Source of the DNA: Telmatactis stephensoni
Lineage: Eukaryota > Cnidaria > Anthozoa > Actiniaria > Isophelliidae
Length of the DNA: 64,000 nucleotides
Direction: 5' to 3'
NCBI GenBank assembly: GCA_029948255.1
Contig: JALIZF010001471.1
Location: 186,001-250,000 of the forward strand
Part shown: positions 19,931 to 32,182 of the stretch, piece by piece
How positions within the stretch are numbered: position 1 is the stretch's first letter
Layout: each line of letters starts with the position of its first letter
Made by a program: the position numbers and the translations under genes
Notes under the pieces: generated by a model
The model's input: only the letters and a program-made list of their open reading frames with translations
Databases searched by the model: none
What the model was told of the DNA's origin: nothing

Positions 19931-21076
19931 TTAGATTAATGTTAGACAATGCAATAATAATTATTTAATGGATTGAATGGTACAATGTATGACATAAAAA
20001 TCAATACGCTGATCACATTCTCAACAATAAATTCCAAAATATATTTTTGTAGTGAGACAAATTTCTTTACTCAATCATTCACTGCAATCATTCTACCTTG
20101 TTCCTCATTCTGAACAGCCATGCGGTTATAAAGTAACTTTCCGTCTTTTAATATTGTGAAGTTTTGATAGGGGACGTTTTTCTAGGTTTCCTGTGGTACA
20201 CTTCTGCCAGGTATCATGGTACTTTTGGATACTCTTGACTGAGGATGATCTGAAATGGTGAATGTCTGGACCAGAAGGCTTTGATTCTTGTTCTTCAGGA
20301 CCATCAAGAAACTCAAGTGCACCATCATCTTTCCATCTCCACCATGTGCCTTCATTCTGTATGTAGTCAGAAATATTTTTGAGATGTGCTTGCCAAATTC
20401 TTGATTCTTTCTCTAGAAATATTTTGCTTATGATGGTGTTCTCTGGCTTTGGGAGGCTCTTGGCAATCCTTGACAGTTCCCTGCTCCACCATAACATCGG
20501 TTCCTTGACCGTGCTTGTCCTCTGCTGGTATATGCAGAAATGCATTGGACAAGTTCTTCTGTCCTTCTTCTCCAGGTTTTGCGGGTAATGTCTGCCACTC
20601 TGTTGAAGTATCTTTCGAACAGCTCTGCACTTATTGATCTAAGACAAATTAAACGTAAGAGTAGAGGAGCATGATTGACAATGCTGTGGTAATAAAGGCC
20701 ATAGAGCTTTCTCCTGGTTATGGTTTTGGATGGAGTTAAAACATCTTTTACTGCAATTGAGTATCTTAAGGCCAAGTTGTATAGTCTTAGGATCTGTTTA
20801 GGTGTTCTAGTGTCATCATAAGAGTAGTACGTACCCATCATCTCGCAGAATGTTAACAGAAGCTCTTTAACCTCTTGTGGGACATCAATATTTGCATTGC
20901 AAAGAAGGACAGTTAGCTGAAGAAGAGCTCTTCTGTAGTCTGTGCATCTCAGCTTTTCTTTATTGAGTGCTATTGAAACAGTCTCCTTAAGCAATACCAG
21001 CAGGTCAACATCAGTGACATGGTGTGGGAGTTCAGCCAGTATTTGTGAAAAACTAATATAAAAATTAGGTACTACC

Positions 21077-22964
21077 TAATAGCGGAGCTCCCATTTAAAT
21101 ATAAAAATAATTTTAAATACTTTGTTTTATTTTTTGATGTTTTTGATTTAAATGAATTGGGCTTCCTGTGGTAATAGGCAAACAAAGATTGCATTTTGTT
21201 GTAAAAGTCGAAATAAAGATTATAGGTCAAGCTTTATTTCTTGCCCTTCAGTCTCCTGAAAATTATAAGGCTTTCAGCCTCAGTCACCATAGTGATGCTT
21301 ATTCAGATTCAGTCAGATTTTATAATTGACTTTGAAGTAGTGGTTCATAATTCTCAGAAATAGAATGCAAAAATCCCTCAAACTGATTTCATTCACATAA
21401 ATACTGTTCAACCTGATTTCAACATCCTTCAATTAAACAATTTAACATTGCAGAACATTATATTTAGATTTTTCTGTCTTGACAGTATTGTGGCATCTTG
21501 TTATAGAATGACACAGATAAATAGTTGTCTTTACACAAAACAAGAATTCTCTCTTCCAGGTTCCACTAATTATGACTTTAGATGAAATTGTAAAACAACT
21601 CAAAACAACTACTACCTAAAAGCAGAGCTCCAATTTCAATTTCAATATTTTTATGTTCTTGATTCAAATGAATTGGATTTCCTGTGGTAATTGTAAAAGC
21701 ATTTTTATAATAAGTTTTGGTTTTGGTTTGTATAGTGGGCTTGTAAGCTCAGTGACCTTTATTACAGTGAATTTTAATATTCAGATTCACTGTCAGATTT
21801 CATAACTGACTTTGTAGTGGTTCATAATTTTCAGAAATATAAAGCAAAATCTCCAAACCCTTTTTTAAATTGATACAAGTAATTAAACCTTTTCAACATC
21901 CTGAATATTACAGAACAACATATCTTCATGTGTCTGTCTTTACTATATTAAATTTGTGACATATCTTGTTTTTTTGTGGTTGTTGTTGTTGTTTTGTTAT
22001 TTAATGTGGAATAGAATGACACACTAGCTAGGTGAATACTTGTCTCCCACTTGTCTCTTCCAGATTACACTGATAATACAGTTTTAAGTGACTATAAAAA
22101 CAGCCACTCGACATTACAAGAAAACAAGGAATTAAGCATTTTCAGTCTGCATTTAAGGTCTCGTAGGGTTCACTGACAGAGCATGCAAAATTCCTTCTTT
22201 TATTCCTGTCAATTTTTTTCATTAAATTCCAGACCCAAACTTGAGCTGTATTTACACATTAGTGGGGTTGAAATAAGTTCAAAATCATTTTTTTACTTAT
22301 TTTATTATTATTAGAACTAGTGCAAAAAGTTCACCGTAAAACAAATGTCGTTGTACATTTTATGTACTTGATCGAGTGTTTGTTTAAACTTGGCCACAGT
22401 TCAACGTGCATAAAAGTTTATTTTTTTAAAGACATCAATCCCAAATAAAAGATAAAAGATCAAATATAGGTACAAGAGACGTTTTGACATCATTTTCTGG
22501 CCAAGGTCTTTACCTTGAAGTGCTTTCCTAATTGTTGTCTTTAGAAGCATAGTCCTAGATCCTTGTTTCACGCTCAATGCAGATGATTCTTGATTGCCAA
22601 CTTTGGCTAGATTTTTAAGCAGCTTTACTGAAGGCATCTTCACGAAACGAAGAATACACGACCTCGATGACTCGTTCATTATGAGAAGTTTTTTGAAGCT
22701 ACAAATCCAACTAAAAAGTCGTCCAACTTTGAAAATGCTCTCAGTTTTTGAAATGAAGTTTTGCAAGTTAAAACTGCAAGGAAACTGTAAATTGGCCAGC
22801 GGTTACCCCTGTGGGATGTACAGGGACGTATGTATGTACGTACGTACGGACACTGGGCTTCCTGTGTCGGTCCATGAAAAATCAGCTCGATGGGTTACCA
22901 TTTTTTCTTAGGTATGGTGCTCCGCTCGCGCGGGCCAAAGGCCCGCGCGGGAGCTCCGCTATTA
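21077..22964. mobile_element. 1.9-kb insertion with TAATAGCGGAGCTCCC ends
   Basis: Inverted 16-bp ends: taatagcggagctccc (21077-21092) and its complement (22949-22964). It separates two parts of the minus-strand gene (…FFEPLH near 22980 and ILAELPHHV near 21040). Inside, 21120-22380 is AT-rich and non-coding apart from two diverged copies of an agcggagctcc / agcagagctcc block (21081 and 21624). A minus-strand frame of 79 codons from an ATG near 22637 (MPSVKLLKNLAKVGNQESSA) is unrecognised. Confidence 0.55.
22921..22951. repeat. GC-rich hairpin at the insertion end
   Basis: gcgcgggcc and ggcccgcgc around a short aaa loop form a very stable stem in otherwise AT-rich DNA, immediately inside the right inverted end. 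Confidence 0.65.
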
Positions 22965-24427
22965 AGGCAGCAGTGAAGGGGCTCAAAAAACAGGACTTCA
23001 TAATTACCAAGGTTCAAACCAGGGAGTGAAGCATTGTTATCGCCATATAGTGGTGCTGGCACTCTGACTCCTAGAATTTTATTCAGTCTGTCTTGAAGGT
23101 CTGCTTGCAGTCCCTCTGTGCTCTCCCTTCTAGCCCTCAGCCCGTCTCTTAGTTCTTGCACTTTAAGTTTACTGAATGGATGGTCTTTTGTATGGTTTCC
23201 TTTGCATCCTGCTGTGACAAGATCTGTTTTCTCTTGGAGGGTTTTATAATTTCTGTATGACATGTAGTCATATTCATCTGCCCTTCGTATGTCTCCATCA
23301 CACCCGACACACCCACAGTGGCCTCCTTTTTGAGTGCCATCTTCAAGCTCGACACTGGGATTGTCCCCATTCATGAACCTCGTTTCATCTTGAATCTCGA
23401 TTCCGCGAAGTTCCAGTGGCTTTGACATTTCCTGTAGACATTCTCATCTTGTTGGTGAAAATTCAAGTTGGTCAACATCTGTACCACCAGTCATCCCCAT
23501 CATGTACAGCTGTGGTGTTTCAATTTGAGATTGTACTTGACTGTTTGGAACACCATATTTGTCGTGATATTCTTTGTCGGTCAAGTGGATGGCGGGGTCA
23601 TATATCTCTCTCACCAAAAACAGCATCACACCTAATATTGATGATATGATTTTATTATTTCTATGTGTTGCTAATATTTTGTATTCCAAAATATTTTTTA
23701 TAAAAAATTAAACCAAACATACATATATATGTACAACTGTATGAGGAAAGTATTATTTTAGTACCCTGGTTCCCAATGCCAGAGTGGTCATGCCATAGAA
23801 GCCAGTGTCTTTTTCTTTGGATTTTAGACAACTGGCTTCTAATCTGCTCATCTGTTGTTCTTTCAGACAAGTTCTCATGAAGTTCTTTGAGTCGTGACTC
23901 CACACTTCTCTGCTCATTGTTGAGTATTCCTCGTCTGTTCTTGTTCTTATGAGGTTTGCGTGCTTCAGACTTTTTTCTCTGACTTTAGATAAAGGATACT
24001 TTGTGATGACATTTGCACTTCTCTTTTTTCTATGTGGTTGGAAAAGTTGTATTTTATGTCGAAGGTTAGTCTTGATGTTCAAAATAGTGGAGACGATTGT
24101 GATTATTTTAGATTTTTTTCTTCTAACTTATTAAAGAGACATCAGAGATAGGTTTGCCAAGCAGTTTCAATAGGAGCAATTTCGTCTTAATCCAAAAAAG
24201 TCAATCTATTTATTTTGCATTTTGAACTGGTGACCACATTTTGAATTTTTGGTCGTATCTTTATCACGTGACTACTCACGTGATCAGCATTTTGAGGAAA
24301 AATGTACTTAAAGTTGTAGAGAACAATGAATAATTCAAGTGTGCGAAATTTTGTAAGATTTGATAGTTTCGTTCGCCAGATATGATTTAAAAAAAATCCC
24401 ATTTGGACCGCCTGACCCAGGCCTTAA

Positions 24428-25374
24428 GGATGTTCGCGGGAAAAAAAGTTTACCATGTTTTTTCCTTCATACTTCGCATGGTGAGACAATGTCATCATAG
24501 AAGTTCAAAGAGCAAATAAAAAAAGGGGGTCACCGTTCTCGTTTAGGAGTGAGATAGCATCAAAGTGCACCCACTTTTTCGTCGAAGATCGATTGCGCGC
24601 CAATCTAACTACGTCGAGCAAAGAAGTCATTTTTTTGTACAAAAACGAAATGGATTGGTGAATGTTTATTTACACGACCACTTGATTAGCCATGGAATAA
24701 AAGTATGTGAAAATATTTGTAAATACTTAACAAATAGCTGTTGTTTTTAATTCGAATTGACAGCCATCAGCGTCGTTTTTGCCGCGACGTAGCTCGAAGT
24801 TGTCACGGAAATCCTTGTTTTTATTCTGATTTTACCATAATTTTTTTTAAATATTTTAAATATTGACAGCTTACCTAATTCTTTATTAAACATTGAAATA
24901 AAAAATGGGGGTCACCGTATTCGTTTCCAAGATATTGCCGATCTAAATCGTTTTCGCGACGAGCGTGACAGAGCGTGACATGCCGCCATATTGGACGCGC
25001 TCAAAAGAGGACTGAACCGAGAAGATTCGATAAGGTGATGATGACAAAAACTGCAAGAAAGTTTCAGATATAATTTTCGTTCTTCGATTCATTCATACAA
25101 TAGTTTCAACCTTTGTTGGACATGGATTCACTGGAAATTTTATTTACAAAAGGATATTGACTCTTTGAAGGACCTATTTACAGCGGCCATTACACGGTAA
25201 GTTCACATACATTTGAGCTCTTAAATAAATATTTACAGCACAAAGTAAGCATTTAAAAATATATATACATGCTCAATTAAGATGTGAGTAACATTTGATA
25301 TAATAATTATATTTACATAAGTGTACATGAAATATTATAAAATGGATCATTTGTAGTCTGTCAGCATATGCACT
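24428..25374. other. Non-coding region with repeated 'gggggtcaccgt' motif
   Basis: The motif aaaaa(g/t)gggggtcaccgt occurs near 24520 and near 24905. The same motif in reverse lies inside the TTAA element at 51.6-52.3 kb (near 52210). This suggests remnants of a related repeat. No gene was recognised. Confidence 0.4.
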
Positions 25375-28300
25375 TCACTGGGTTGCAGGAGTGGGATTCA
25401 TGATCAATTGAAAATAATCAGAAAGTTTTTGGATAATTTTCATGGACTTCGTTACCCTTGTTTGTCCATTAAACTCCTCTGACAATACGTTCTTCAAACC
25501 ATCTGCTCCATTTCTACTAAATGCCAACTGAAGATGACAGAATTTCAAGCCTGAACCAGCAATTTTGGCAGCCATCCCCTTTGATAGCACCTTTGTGGTC
25601 ACCAAATGCTCTAATGATGTGAGGTTTACATTCTTTAGTTGATTGTGCTGTTGTCTTTCAAGGGTCCACTGGGTAGTGAAGGACTCGGAGGCCAGTTGCA
25701 CTTCGCTAGGGTTGGCCTTCAGCAACAACTCTTGAAGAACTTTCACGTCTTCTAATGCATTGTGAGCATTATAGTTCTTGTTCAAGATGTCATGAACAAG
25801 AACTTCCTCTTTGTACGAATTTCTACCAGGATACATTTTGCGAAAAAGGGGCAAGGTGTCAACAAAACCAGAAACAAGTTGCTGAAATCTTTCCATCATT
25901 TTGTAGAACTGTAAATCTCTTAGAAGGTATCTGGTGTCAAAGGTTTTTACACTATGGCCTATGAGGATAACTGATCTTGTTTCCAGCTTTTCCAGCCAAT
26001 CTAAGAATTCCTTTAGCCCTGTTTCTGCAGATGTCGATTGAACTAAATTCCCATGTAGATACAGGCCTCCATTTATCTTTTTCAATCCTGTTACTTGCTG
26101 AGCTTTAGGTGTAATGGGTTTATCAGGCAATATATATACATTGAACTCTTGCTCTTTGCAAATTGCTGATATTTGAGTTATGGCAGCATCAGATGCTATG
26201 GAAAAATAAAATAATATATCTGAAGAATATATTTTCAAATAACTTCTGTTATTTCTGCAAAAAATTTCTATTTTTTTAATATGTACATTAATCACATGAC
26301 TACAAAAATTACTCAATTCTGATTGGCTAAAACCAGCTTGGGAGGTGCCAAATTAATCATTAATTTTTAATCTATTAGTGGAGTGCAAAATTTATGTTTG
26401 TTATTTATTTAAGTTTATTTAAGTCATATGATTAACAAAAACACACCAACCACATGCACACTGACGAATAATTATGAATACTCGTGCAATTAATGATTAA
26501 CACCACTCATGATGTTTGAAAATGGTTCCAAATTGCACTTGCATGCCTATAAATGACTCTTTCAATTTTAAGGAACCATTTTCAAACATCATGAGTGGTG
26601 TGACAGTATCATATATTACAATAGATTAGTTCCCAGACGCTCTCTCTACTAAGTTATGTAACACAAACAACCGTATTGATCTGTAGCCATCGATTAAAGA
26701 GCTTAGAAGTACTACATGGTAGTCTATTCAACCAGCCTTGCTTAACCGCTCGCCAGAAAGCATAACAAGTGGTATTCATATGATTACCTATACTATCATT
26801 GGGTTGATTAGGTACCATGTTTATAAATACATACAGTATATATAACACATGCACAGACTGAGTAGTCCACCTCTTAAAATGTTTGAAAATACATTGATAT
26901 GCACTTTACCTATTCCAGTAGTTTCAAGATCTACAAAGACTTTCTGATAATTGGCTGATGGGAGATGCTGGACTGGTGGAGGTGACATAATGTCAGGAAT
27001 TGACTCTACAATGTTTTGAAATCCAGGATCAATATCCATACAGGTATGGTATGTAATACCCTCTCTTGTTTCTCTTTTTATAGTTTGGCTTGATCTGTTT
27101 TCTTTCAGTTGCAATCTTCTTCTTTTGTGCTCCTTGGTCATCTCTTTAGCTTTCCTTTTCTTTGCTTTACTATCCTCTTTAAAGGCTCTTAATTTTGTGA
27201 CCTTACCAGGACTCAAGCCATTTGCCTTATTTACCTAGTATATGTTTCATTAACCAAATCAGTTTCTTATTAACACATAATAAATTACCAATTATTTGTC
27301 ATGAATGATAGATAGCAAGAGAGAACAGAATTATATATCAGAAAGCTATCCAGTGCAGCAAGAGGGATTTTTCCCAACTCTTCTCACTGTAGAAGCCTAC
27401 TTAGGAAAAATCCTTCTGTTTGCAGGGTATACTGTAGATTTGATTTAAAGTGAATAAATGAATTTGTAATTACCTCACATACATAGTTGTTTCCCATATT
27501 CTTTTGTGATACAGCTGCTCCAATACGGTAATCTAAGCTTTCAGATCCACTGTAATGTCTGCTTTTGGGAGCCTTGCTAGCCACAGTGTTGTTAAAGGAC
27601 TCATTTGATGAAGTATTACCATAAGGAGCTAGTCTGTCTGCATTATCAGCATAAACTTTGAAGAGGTTCTCAAGCCTCAACTTCAAACTGCCATTTGTAA
27701 GACTCCTACCAAATGGCAAGTCCTTGTGCTTGTATTTGTTAGGATTCAGATGGTATTTACACCAATTGCCACAGGCCAGACAGTTTGAATGGTTACCAAA
27801 GACGTGTTCAGTGATATTTATTAGGGATTTTTTAACCCCATCAGGGTTGTTCTTGTTTTGTGCCAACGCCTTTCCAAAACACCGCTGAATGTACTTGATC
27901 ACCTTTGGTCTAAGTTCCTTGTACTGTTGCTTTATTGCATAGAGGGCATTACCTAGGATATAATGATTACAATTTTAGATTGGAATATAGGGTTTCTTGT
28001 GCTGTGATTGGTTGATAAAGCTTGTAAAGCGATAAAAAATATTTCGCCTTCGACTCACTGGATAAAATTAATGTTGAATATTCATATATTTACTATAATA
28101 TGGATATTTTATATTATAAATTTGGATAGTTTAACCTTTCTTTCTCTCCTTACCTAGACTTTTCTTTGCATGATTGACATCACTTATTTTATTTATTGGT
28201 TGTTTTGTTTCTTGCTTAATTTTTGCCATTGTGCAGCTATCATCATCCATTATAATGGTTCTTACTTCAGCCTTTGGGTTGTTTGAATTGATGCCATTTA

Positions 28301-30295
28301 TTACTCGGGCTACCTGTGGTAGCTCGAGTCTAGGTTTACCTTTTCGGTCTATCAATCAATCTATCTATCTATCTATCAACGTCGCAAATCGGCAAATTAC
28401 CCAGAAGCCTTTGGGGTACACTGTTGACCACGAGGCTTCCTGTGGTCGTGAGAGATTGAGAACAAAATGGCGGACGCCATCAATCGGAATTTATCGAAGT
28501 ATCCGATTGGCTTTTAATCTCAAGATACTTTGCTTTTAATCGTTAATATCGAATTCTCGAATTTAGTGGTGACCTTCTTACCAGCTGCTGTAATCAACTT
28601 ATAATGTATTGATCGTCCAAGAACACGAGACAGATCGATTTGTGGCAGCAAACTTCACTTGAGGAGTCAGACATGTAAGACACGGAGATATTGTCTTTGG
28701 ATCAGTAGTTTGTTTAAATTAATAATATTTCACCACTGCTTGCACATAATGTTTGCTTATATAAGCTTTATTTATATACGGTGTCTACAGTCATGCTCTT
28801 CCTGAGAGCCGTGTTAAAAACGAACTAAGACTTAATTAACTAACAATATCTACAATGTTTGTTTTTTAAAACTAGAAAGACTAAGAGATTCTTGCCTTTG
28901 CGTAATAAGGTGACTAGGGTGTATTCAATAATTAAGCCAGGAAACAGGAATTAGTAAATGGTGCAAAATTACACCAAACAAACAATGGAAAACAAATGAT
29001 TTTTTATTAATAACATAAATATTTAGTGCAATCTGTATTTTGTACAATGTCATGATTATATTGAATGCACTTTACTGTCAATCATGCTCATGTTCAATGT
29101 TAGCAGATAAAAATATAGTGATGGATAATCATGGAAATGATAATAATGTTTATGAGACCTTATATTAGCAACAATTGAAGAATAAATTTAGAATGTACAA
29201 AATGATATTTTCAATCAATGAAAAGTGATACTCAACCACAAATTTGTACAAGCTTTGTGCAACCATGTTCACAGAAACATTAGATAAAGTGGAATTGAAT
29301 TGAAGATGTTACTGTATGTAGTAGTATCAGATTGATGTGCACGGAGGAGCTATATATGGTATCGGTACTGAGCATATATTGTGTGACATTACACCTTCAA
29401 ATAAAGCAACTGACTACTGCTATAATCACTGATCTGCTCCATATTAAAAACATGGTAATACATGTATTGAAAAGTTGTGTTAAGAAACTGAAATGTACTG
29501 TCCTGAAATGATTTCATAGAAAGGTAACTGTGGTACTTCTAGAATCTACAAATGTGATAACAGCAATATCAAACTCATTTTAACTTGGACATTGAAACAG
29601 TCTGCTGCAGTTTATAAGTTTTGTTTCCATAAATCAAAGTAAAAAAGTACAGAATAGAAATTTAAATTGTCTGAGCTATGATGTATTATCTATAGATCAT
29701 ATTCGATCATCTGGTAGGCATTTACAAAATAAAGCAGACCATATACTGTATATGTCTGGCGTGATATAAAGACCAGCAGTATATTAATAACCACCATGAT
29801 GTGGTACAATTATGTACAAACTACTTTCTCCCCAATATAATTTGTGTTCTACTCTAGGAGTACTTGTCATGCATTTTTGCAATCAAAAGACACTGACAAG
29901 TCAAACTGGTTTCCATCAACTTCTGTTCTCCATTTCTCCCCAAGCAAAGTACTACACACATGTAGCCCGAGTGAACGCCTATTAGGCGTCTAGTTAAATT
30001 TACAGCCAGATCTGCTTCCATGGCCTTTGAACTCCCTGTCCAGTTTTTCCTGCAATCATGCTCTCTTGGTTTCAAACCCTTTGAATTAGCATGGTCGCAT
30101 ACCCTACATGAAAGATTTCTCGTCCCATACTGAGTTATTTTATCACTGTTTTGTCCAATAAGACATCCATGACCTAATATAGATCATAGCAAAAAATGGG
30201 AATTAAAAATGGAATATAGGAAAAATGGGATTTCACACAGCATTCCACTGTCATTGACCTTTCTTACACTGAATATATTATCTTAATTATTATTG

Positions 30296-30326
<31 letters not shown>

Positions 30327-31604
30327 ACTTATTTATCTATTTATTTATTTATTTATTTATGTATTAATTAATTTTGATTATCTATCCTGCTATCTCAGTT
30401 TTCAACTGCTTCAGTAAACATAATGCATTTGTTGCATGTGCTATTTCAAATCTTATCTGACCTGACTTGCTATTGTAAGCCCTGCCCGAGCTTCGTCTTT
30501 GCCATCCCATATCATAGCTGGTGGTCAGGCTCACTTTCCTCTCCCAAGATTCATCATCTGTATTTCTAAAAGAAAAAAGCCTTACTTAAATTTATTACCT
30601 AAGAATACTGGCTTCATCAACCATTTTGAAACAGGTTTTTAAAACATTACAGTTTGAACCACTTTAACATGATCATAATATCCCAAAAATTTTATAGCTC
30701 ATGTACACAAATTTTATTATGTGTACTAAATAAAAGTATCTAATTTTCATTTATTAGCACAAGAGACTGCTAATTTCCGACCTTTTTAAAACTATCTTAT
30801 CATAAAATATATTTTCTCGACATTCTTATGTCTTTTTCTTTTAGGTACCCCATGCTTTACCTTGATGTTATGTCGCAGAGAGCTGATATCTCCTCTTCTA
30901 GTGGCTTGGCCACTCTTTCGATACCGACACCAGCCTCCCGTTCTCTATTTTTTAGTGATTTTTGATGAATTGGTGGAACATTTATCGCTGCCATGAAGTT
31001 ATTTACATGTCTTTCTCCGAGAGCAGTGTGAATCATTGCTTGTAAAGACAACAAATTTTAATTAAAAATTTAAAAAATGGATAATTGTGTGAAATTACAG
31101 TAAAATGTAACAATCGACGCAAATCATTTTGATATAGTGTTTATATTGTATGTTTTATGATTTTGAGAGATTTCTCCTGATTTTTAATGATATTCCACTC
31201 AAGTAGAATATAAACTTGATGTTAAAAATGACAACAAATTGTTTTCAAAAGTATAATATCAAGGAGAAAAGTAAACAGAAGGTTCACAAGGTCAAACTAA
31301 TTTTTGCATGCGTGTACGTAAAAGCTGATCGCGAGAAAACTTAGTGTTTTTTCATCCTCATTTCCTCCGTTTAGAAGAAGAAAATAAATAAGAATACTAG
31401 TGAAGTCTCTGGAAAAAGCATTGAAAGCTTATGTTGCTTCTTTTTCCTTTTTGGTTTCAGAAATATCACGGAAAAATTTCTGTCAAAAGTTGGAAGCAGG
31501 CATGTAAACACTCGCGTGACTAAATATGCAAACTGCGCTGCTCATTGATACCCTAGAAAACAACTCAAAACGTGTTTTTTAATGCTTACCTGTTGCTGCT
31601 TTTG
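25375..31604 (-). CDS. MULE-type transposase fused to a C-terminal DEDDh exonuclease, 5'-truncated
   Basis: Minus-strand exons by eye: ..31590, 31038-30861, 30557-30462, 30173-~29950, 28313-28154, 27952-27474, 27234-26910, 26195-25375. Phases match at every join I could define. The transposase part shows NTKAAT joined to AMIHTALGERHVNNF, first Asp in TSYDMGWQRRSSGRAYNS, a Cys/His segment (CRVCDH ... HDCRKNW) with SSKAMEAD, second Asp in VRTIIMDDDSC, a CLACGNWC finger, and probable Glu in SNESFNNTVASKAPKSRHYS. A Lys/Arg-rich linker follows. The exonuclease begins with VFVDLETTGIASDA (motif I, Asp/Glu), then GHSVKTFDTRYL (motif II), then HNALEDVKVL (motif III His/Asp), and ends at 25375. DEDDh enzymes remove nucleotides 3' to 5'. 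Exon N1 is cut by a DIRS element, so the start is missing; no internal stop was seen. The exonuclease resembles PML-type and DnaQ-type domains (inference). Confidence 0.7.
26501..26600. mobile_element. 100-bp foldback with perfect 29-bp arms in an intron
   Basis: caccactcatgatgtttg... (26501-26529) pairs exactly with 26572-26600 across a 42-bp loop. It lies in the intron between the last two exons of the transposase-exonuclease gene. Confidence 0.75.
28314..29860. other. Long intron of the transposase-exonuclease gene
   Basis: Mostly AT-rich non-coding sequence. It starts with a (TATC)n tract (28350-28378), then a short hairpin (accacgaggcttcctgtggt, near 28427) and a short + frame from an ATG at 28467 (MADAINRNLSKYPIGF, then stop). 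Nothing recognisable lies in 28700-29850. Confidence 0.4.
30297..30361. repeat. (GATT)n and (TTTA)n microsatellite
   Basis: Seven or so gatt/attg units pass into about six ttta units, inside an intron. Confidence 0.85.
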
Positions 31605-32182
31605 TGTTTATAGTCCCCGAAAGAAATTTTTACTGCCTTAGTAAAATGGGAAGAAGTACACAGCTTTGACACCTGATGGAATTGTAAGGGAGGGTTGGAA
31701 GATTTTGTGCCACTGACAGTCATTTCACCGACTCTCAAAAATGCGAAAAATGCCATTGCACACATCGCCCGAAAAAGACAAGTCTCATAATGTGAAGAAG
31801 TGATGTTATGGGCAGTAGATATAATGCGCTCGAGAATTGGCAAAGTTACTGGAAGCCGGTTATCCAACTTAAAACCTTTCTTACTGTATCCCTTAAGCAT
31901 TTGCAAGATAAAAAATACTTTAGTAGGGTCTGGAAAGCCAGATAGTTTATGGGAATATCCTAATGCAGAAACGTAGGTATTGACAGTAGAAGGTGCATAC
32001 TGTTTGTCGTATAAATAGGCAATAAATAAAGCTAACACAGATGGTGAGATTGGGAAACAATTATAGCCATTGGGTAGAACAGAATTTAAGAATTGATAAA
32101 AGAGAGACCAAGCTCTTTTATAGGTGGGCACAGATGAAGGCTGTAAGCTTGACTGTAGGAGATTTGTTATTATACCTGCCAA
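31605..32182 (-). pseudogene. Tyrosine recombinase (DIRS/Ngaro), C-terminally truncated
   Basis: The frame starts at 32182 (MAGIITNLLQSSLQPSS), overlapping the end of the RT-RNase H frame. It has the SAM-like N-terminal core-binding domain (SVPTYKRAWSLFYQFLNS, VNTYVSALGYSH) and the start of the catalytic domain with Arg in FFAFLRVGEMT. It ends at ISFGDYKH, before the H-x-x-R and nucleophile Tyr, where sequence switches to exon N1 of the MULE-type gene with short shared sequence (aaacaca) at the join. Integration function is therefore lost. Confidence 0.8.

Larger units (their letters stand above)
18854..23968 (-). pseudogene. Large element-borne gene of unknown function, SAP-like and Cys-rich, decayed
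   Basis: Minus-strand coding pieces by eye: 23968-23762, 23660-22965 (one in-frame TGA near 23440), 21055-20126 (several frame changes), mini-exons at 19.3-19.9 kb, and a last exon 19208-18854. The first long piece shows IYDPAIHLTDKEYHDKYG, GDNPSVELEDGTQKGGHCGC and a Cys pair (CVGC), then a SAP-like helix pair (SKLKVQELRDGLRARRES). The second shows LLLTFCEMMGTYYSYDDTR, RKLYGLYYHSIVNHAP and a Trp-rich end (EGTWWRWKDDGALEF). I recall similar multi-copy 'uncharacterized' proteins in cnidarians and molluscs, but I know of no assigned function. A SAP fold would suggest DNA binding. Stops, frameshifts and a 1.9-kb insertion make this copy non-functional. Confidence 0.55.
17833..24423. mobile_element. 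Candidate TTAA-bounded element, about 6.6 kb
   Basis: Left end TTAA (17829-17832) followed by GGCCTGGGTTTGACC; right end CTGACCCAGGCC followed by TTAA (24424-24427). The inverted match is only about 9-10 bp (GGCCTGGGT). Inside are one plus-strand first exon next to the left end and a multi-exon minus-strand gene starting near the right end, the same layout as the Kolobok-like element. The borders are plausible but not proven because the empty site cannot be reconstructed. Confidence 0.5.
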
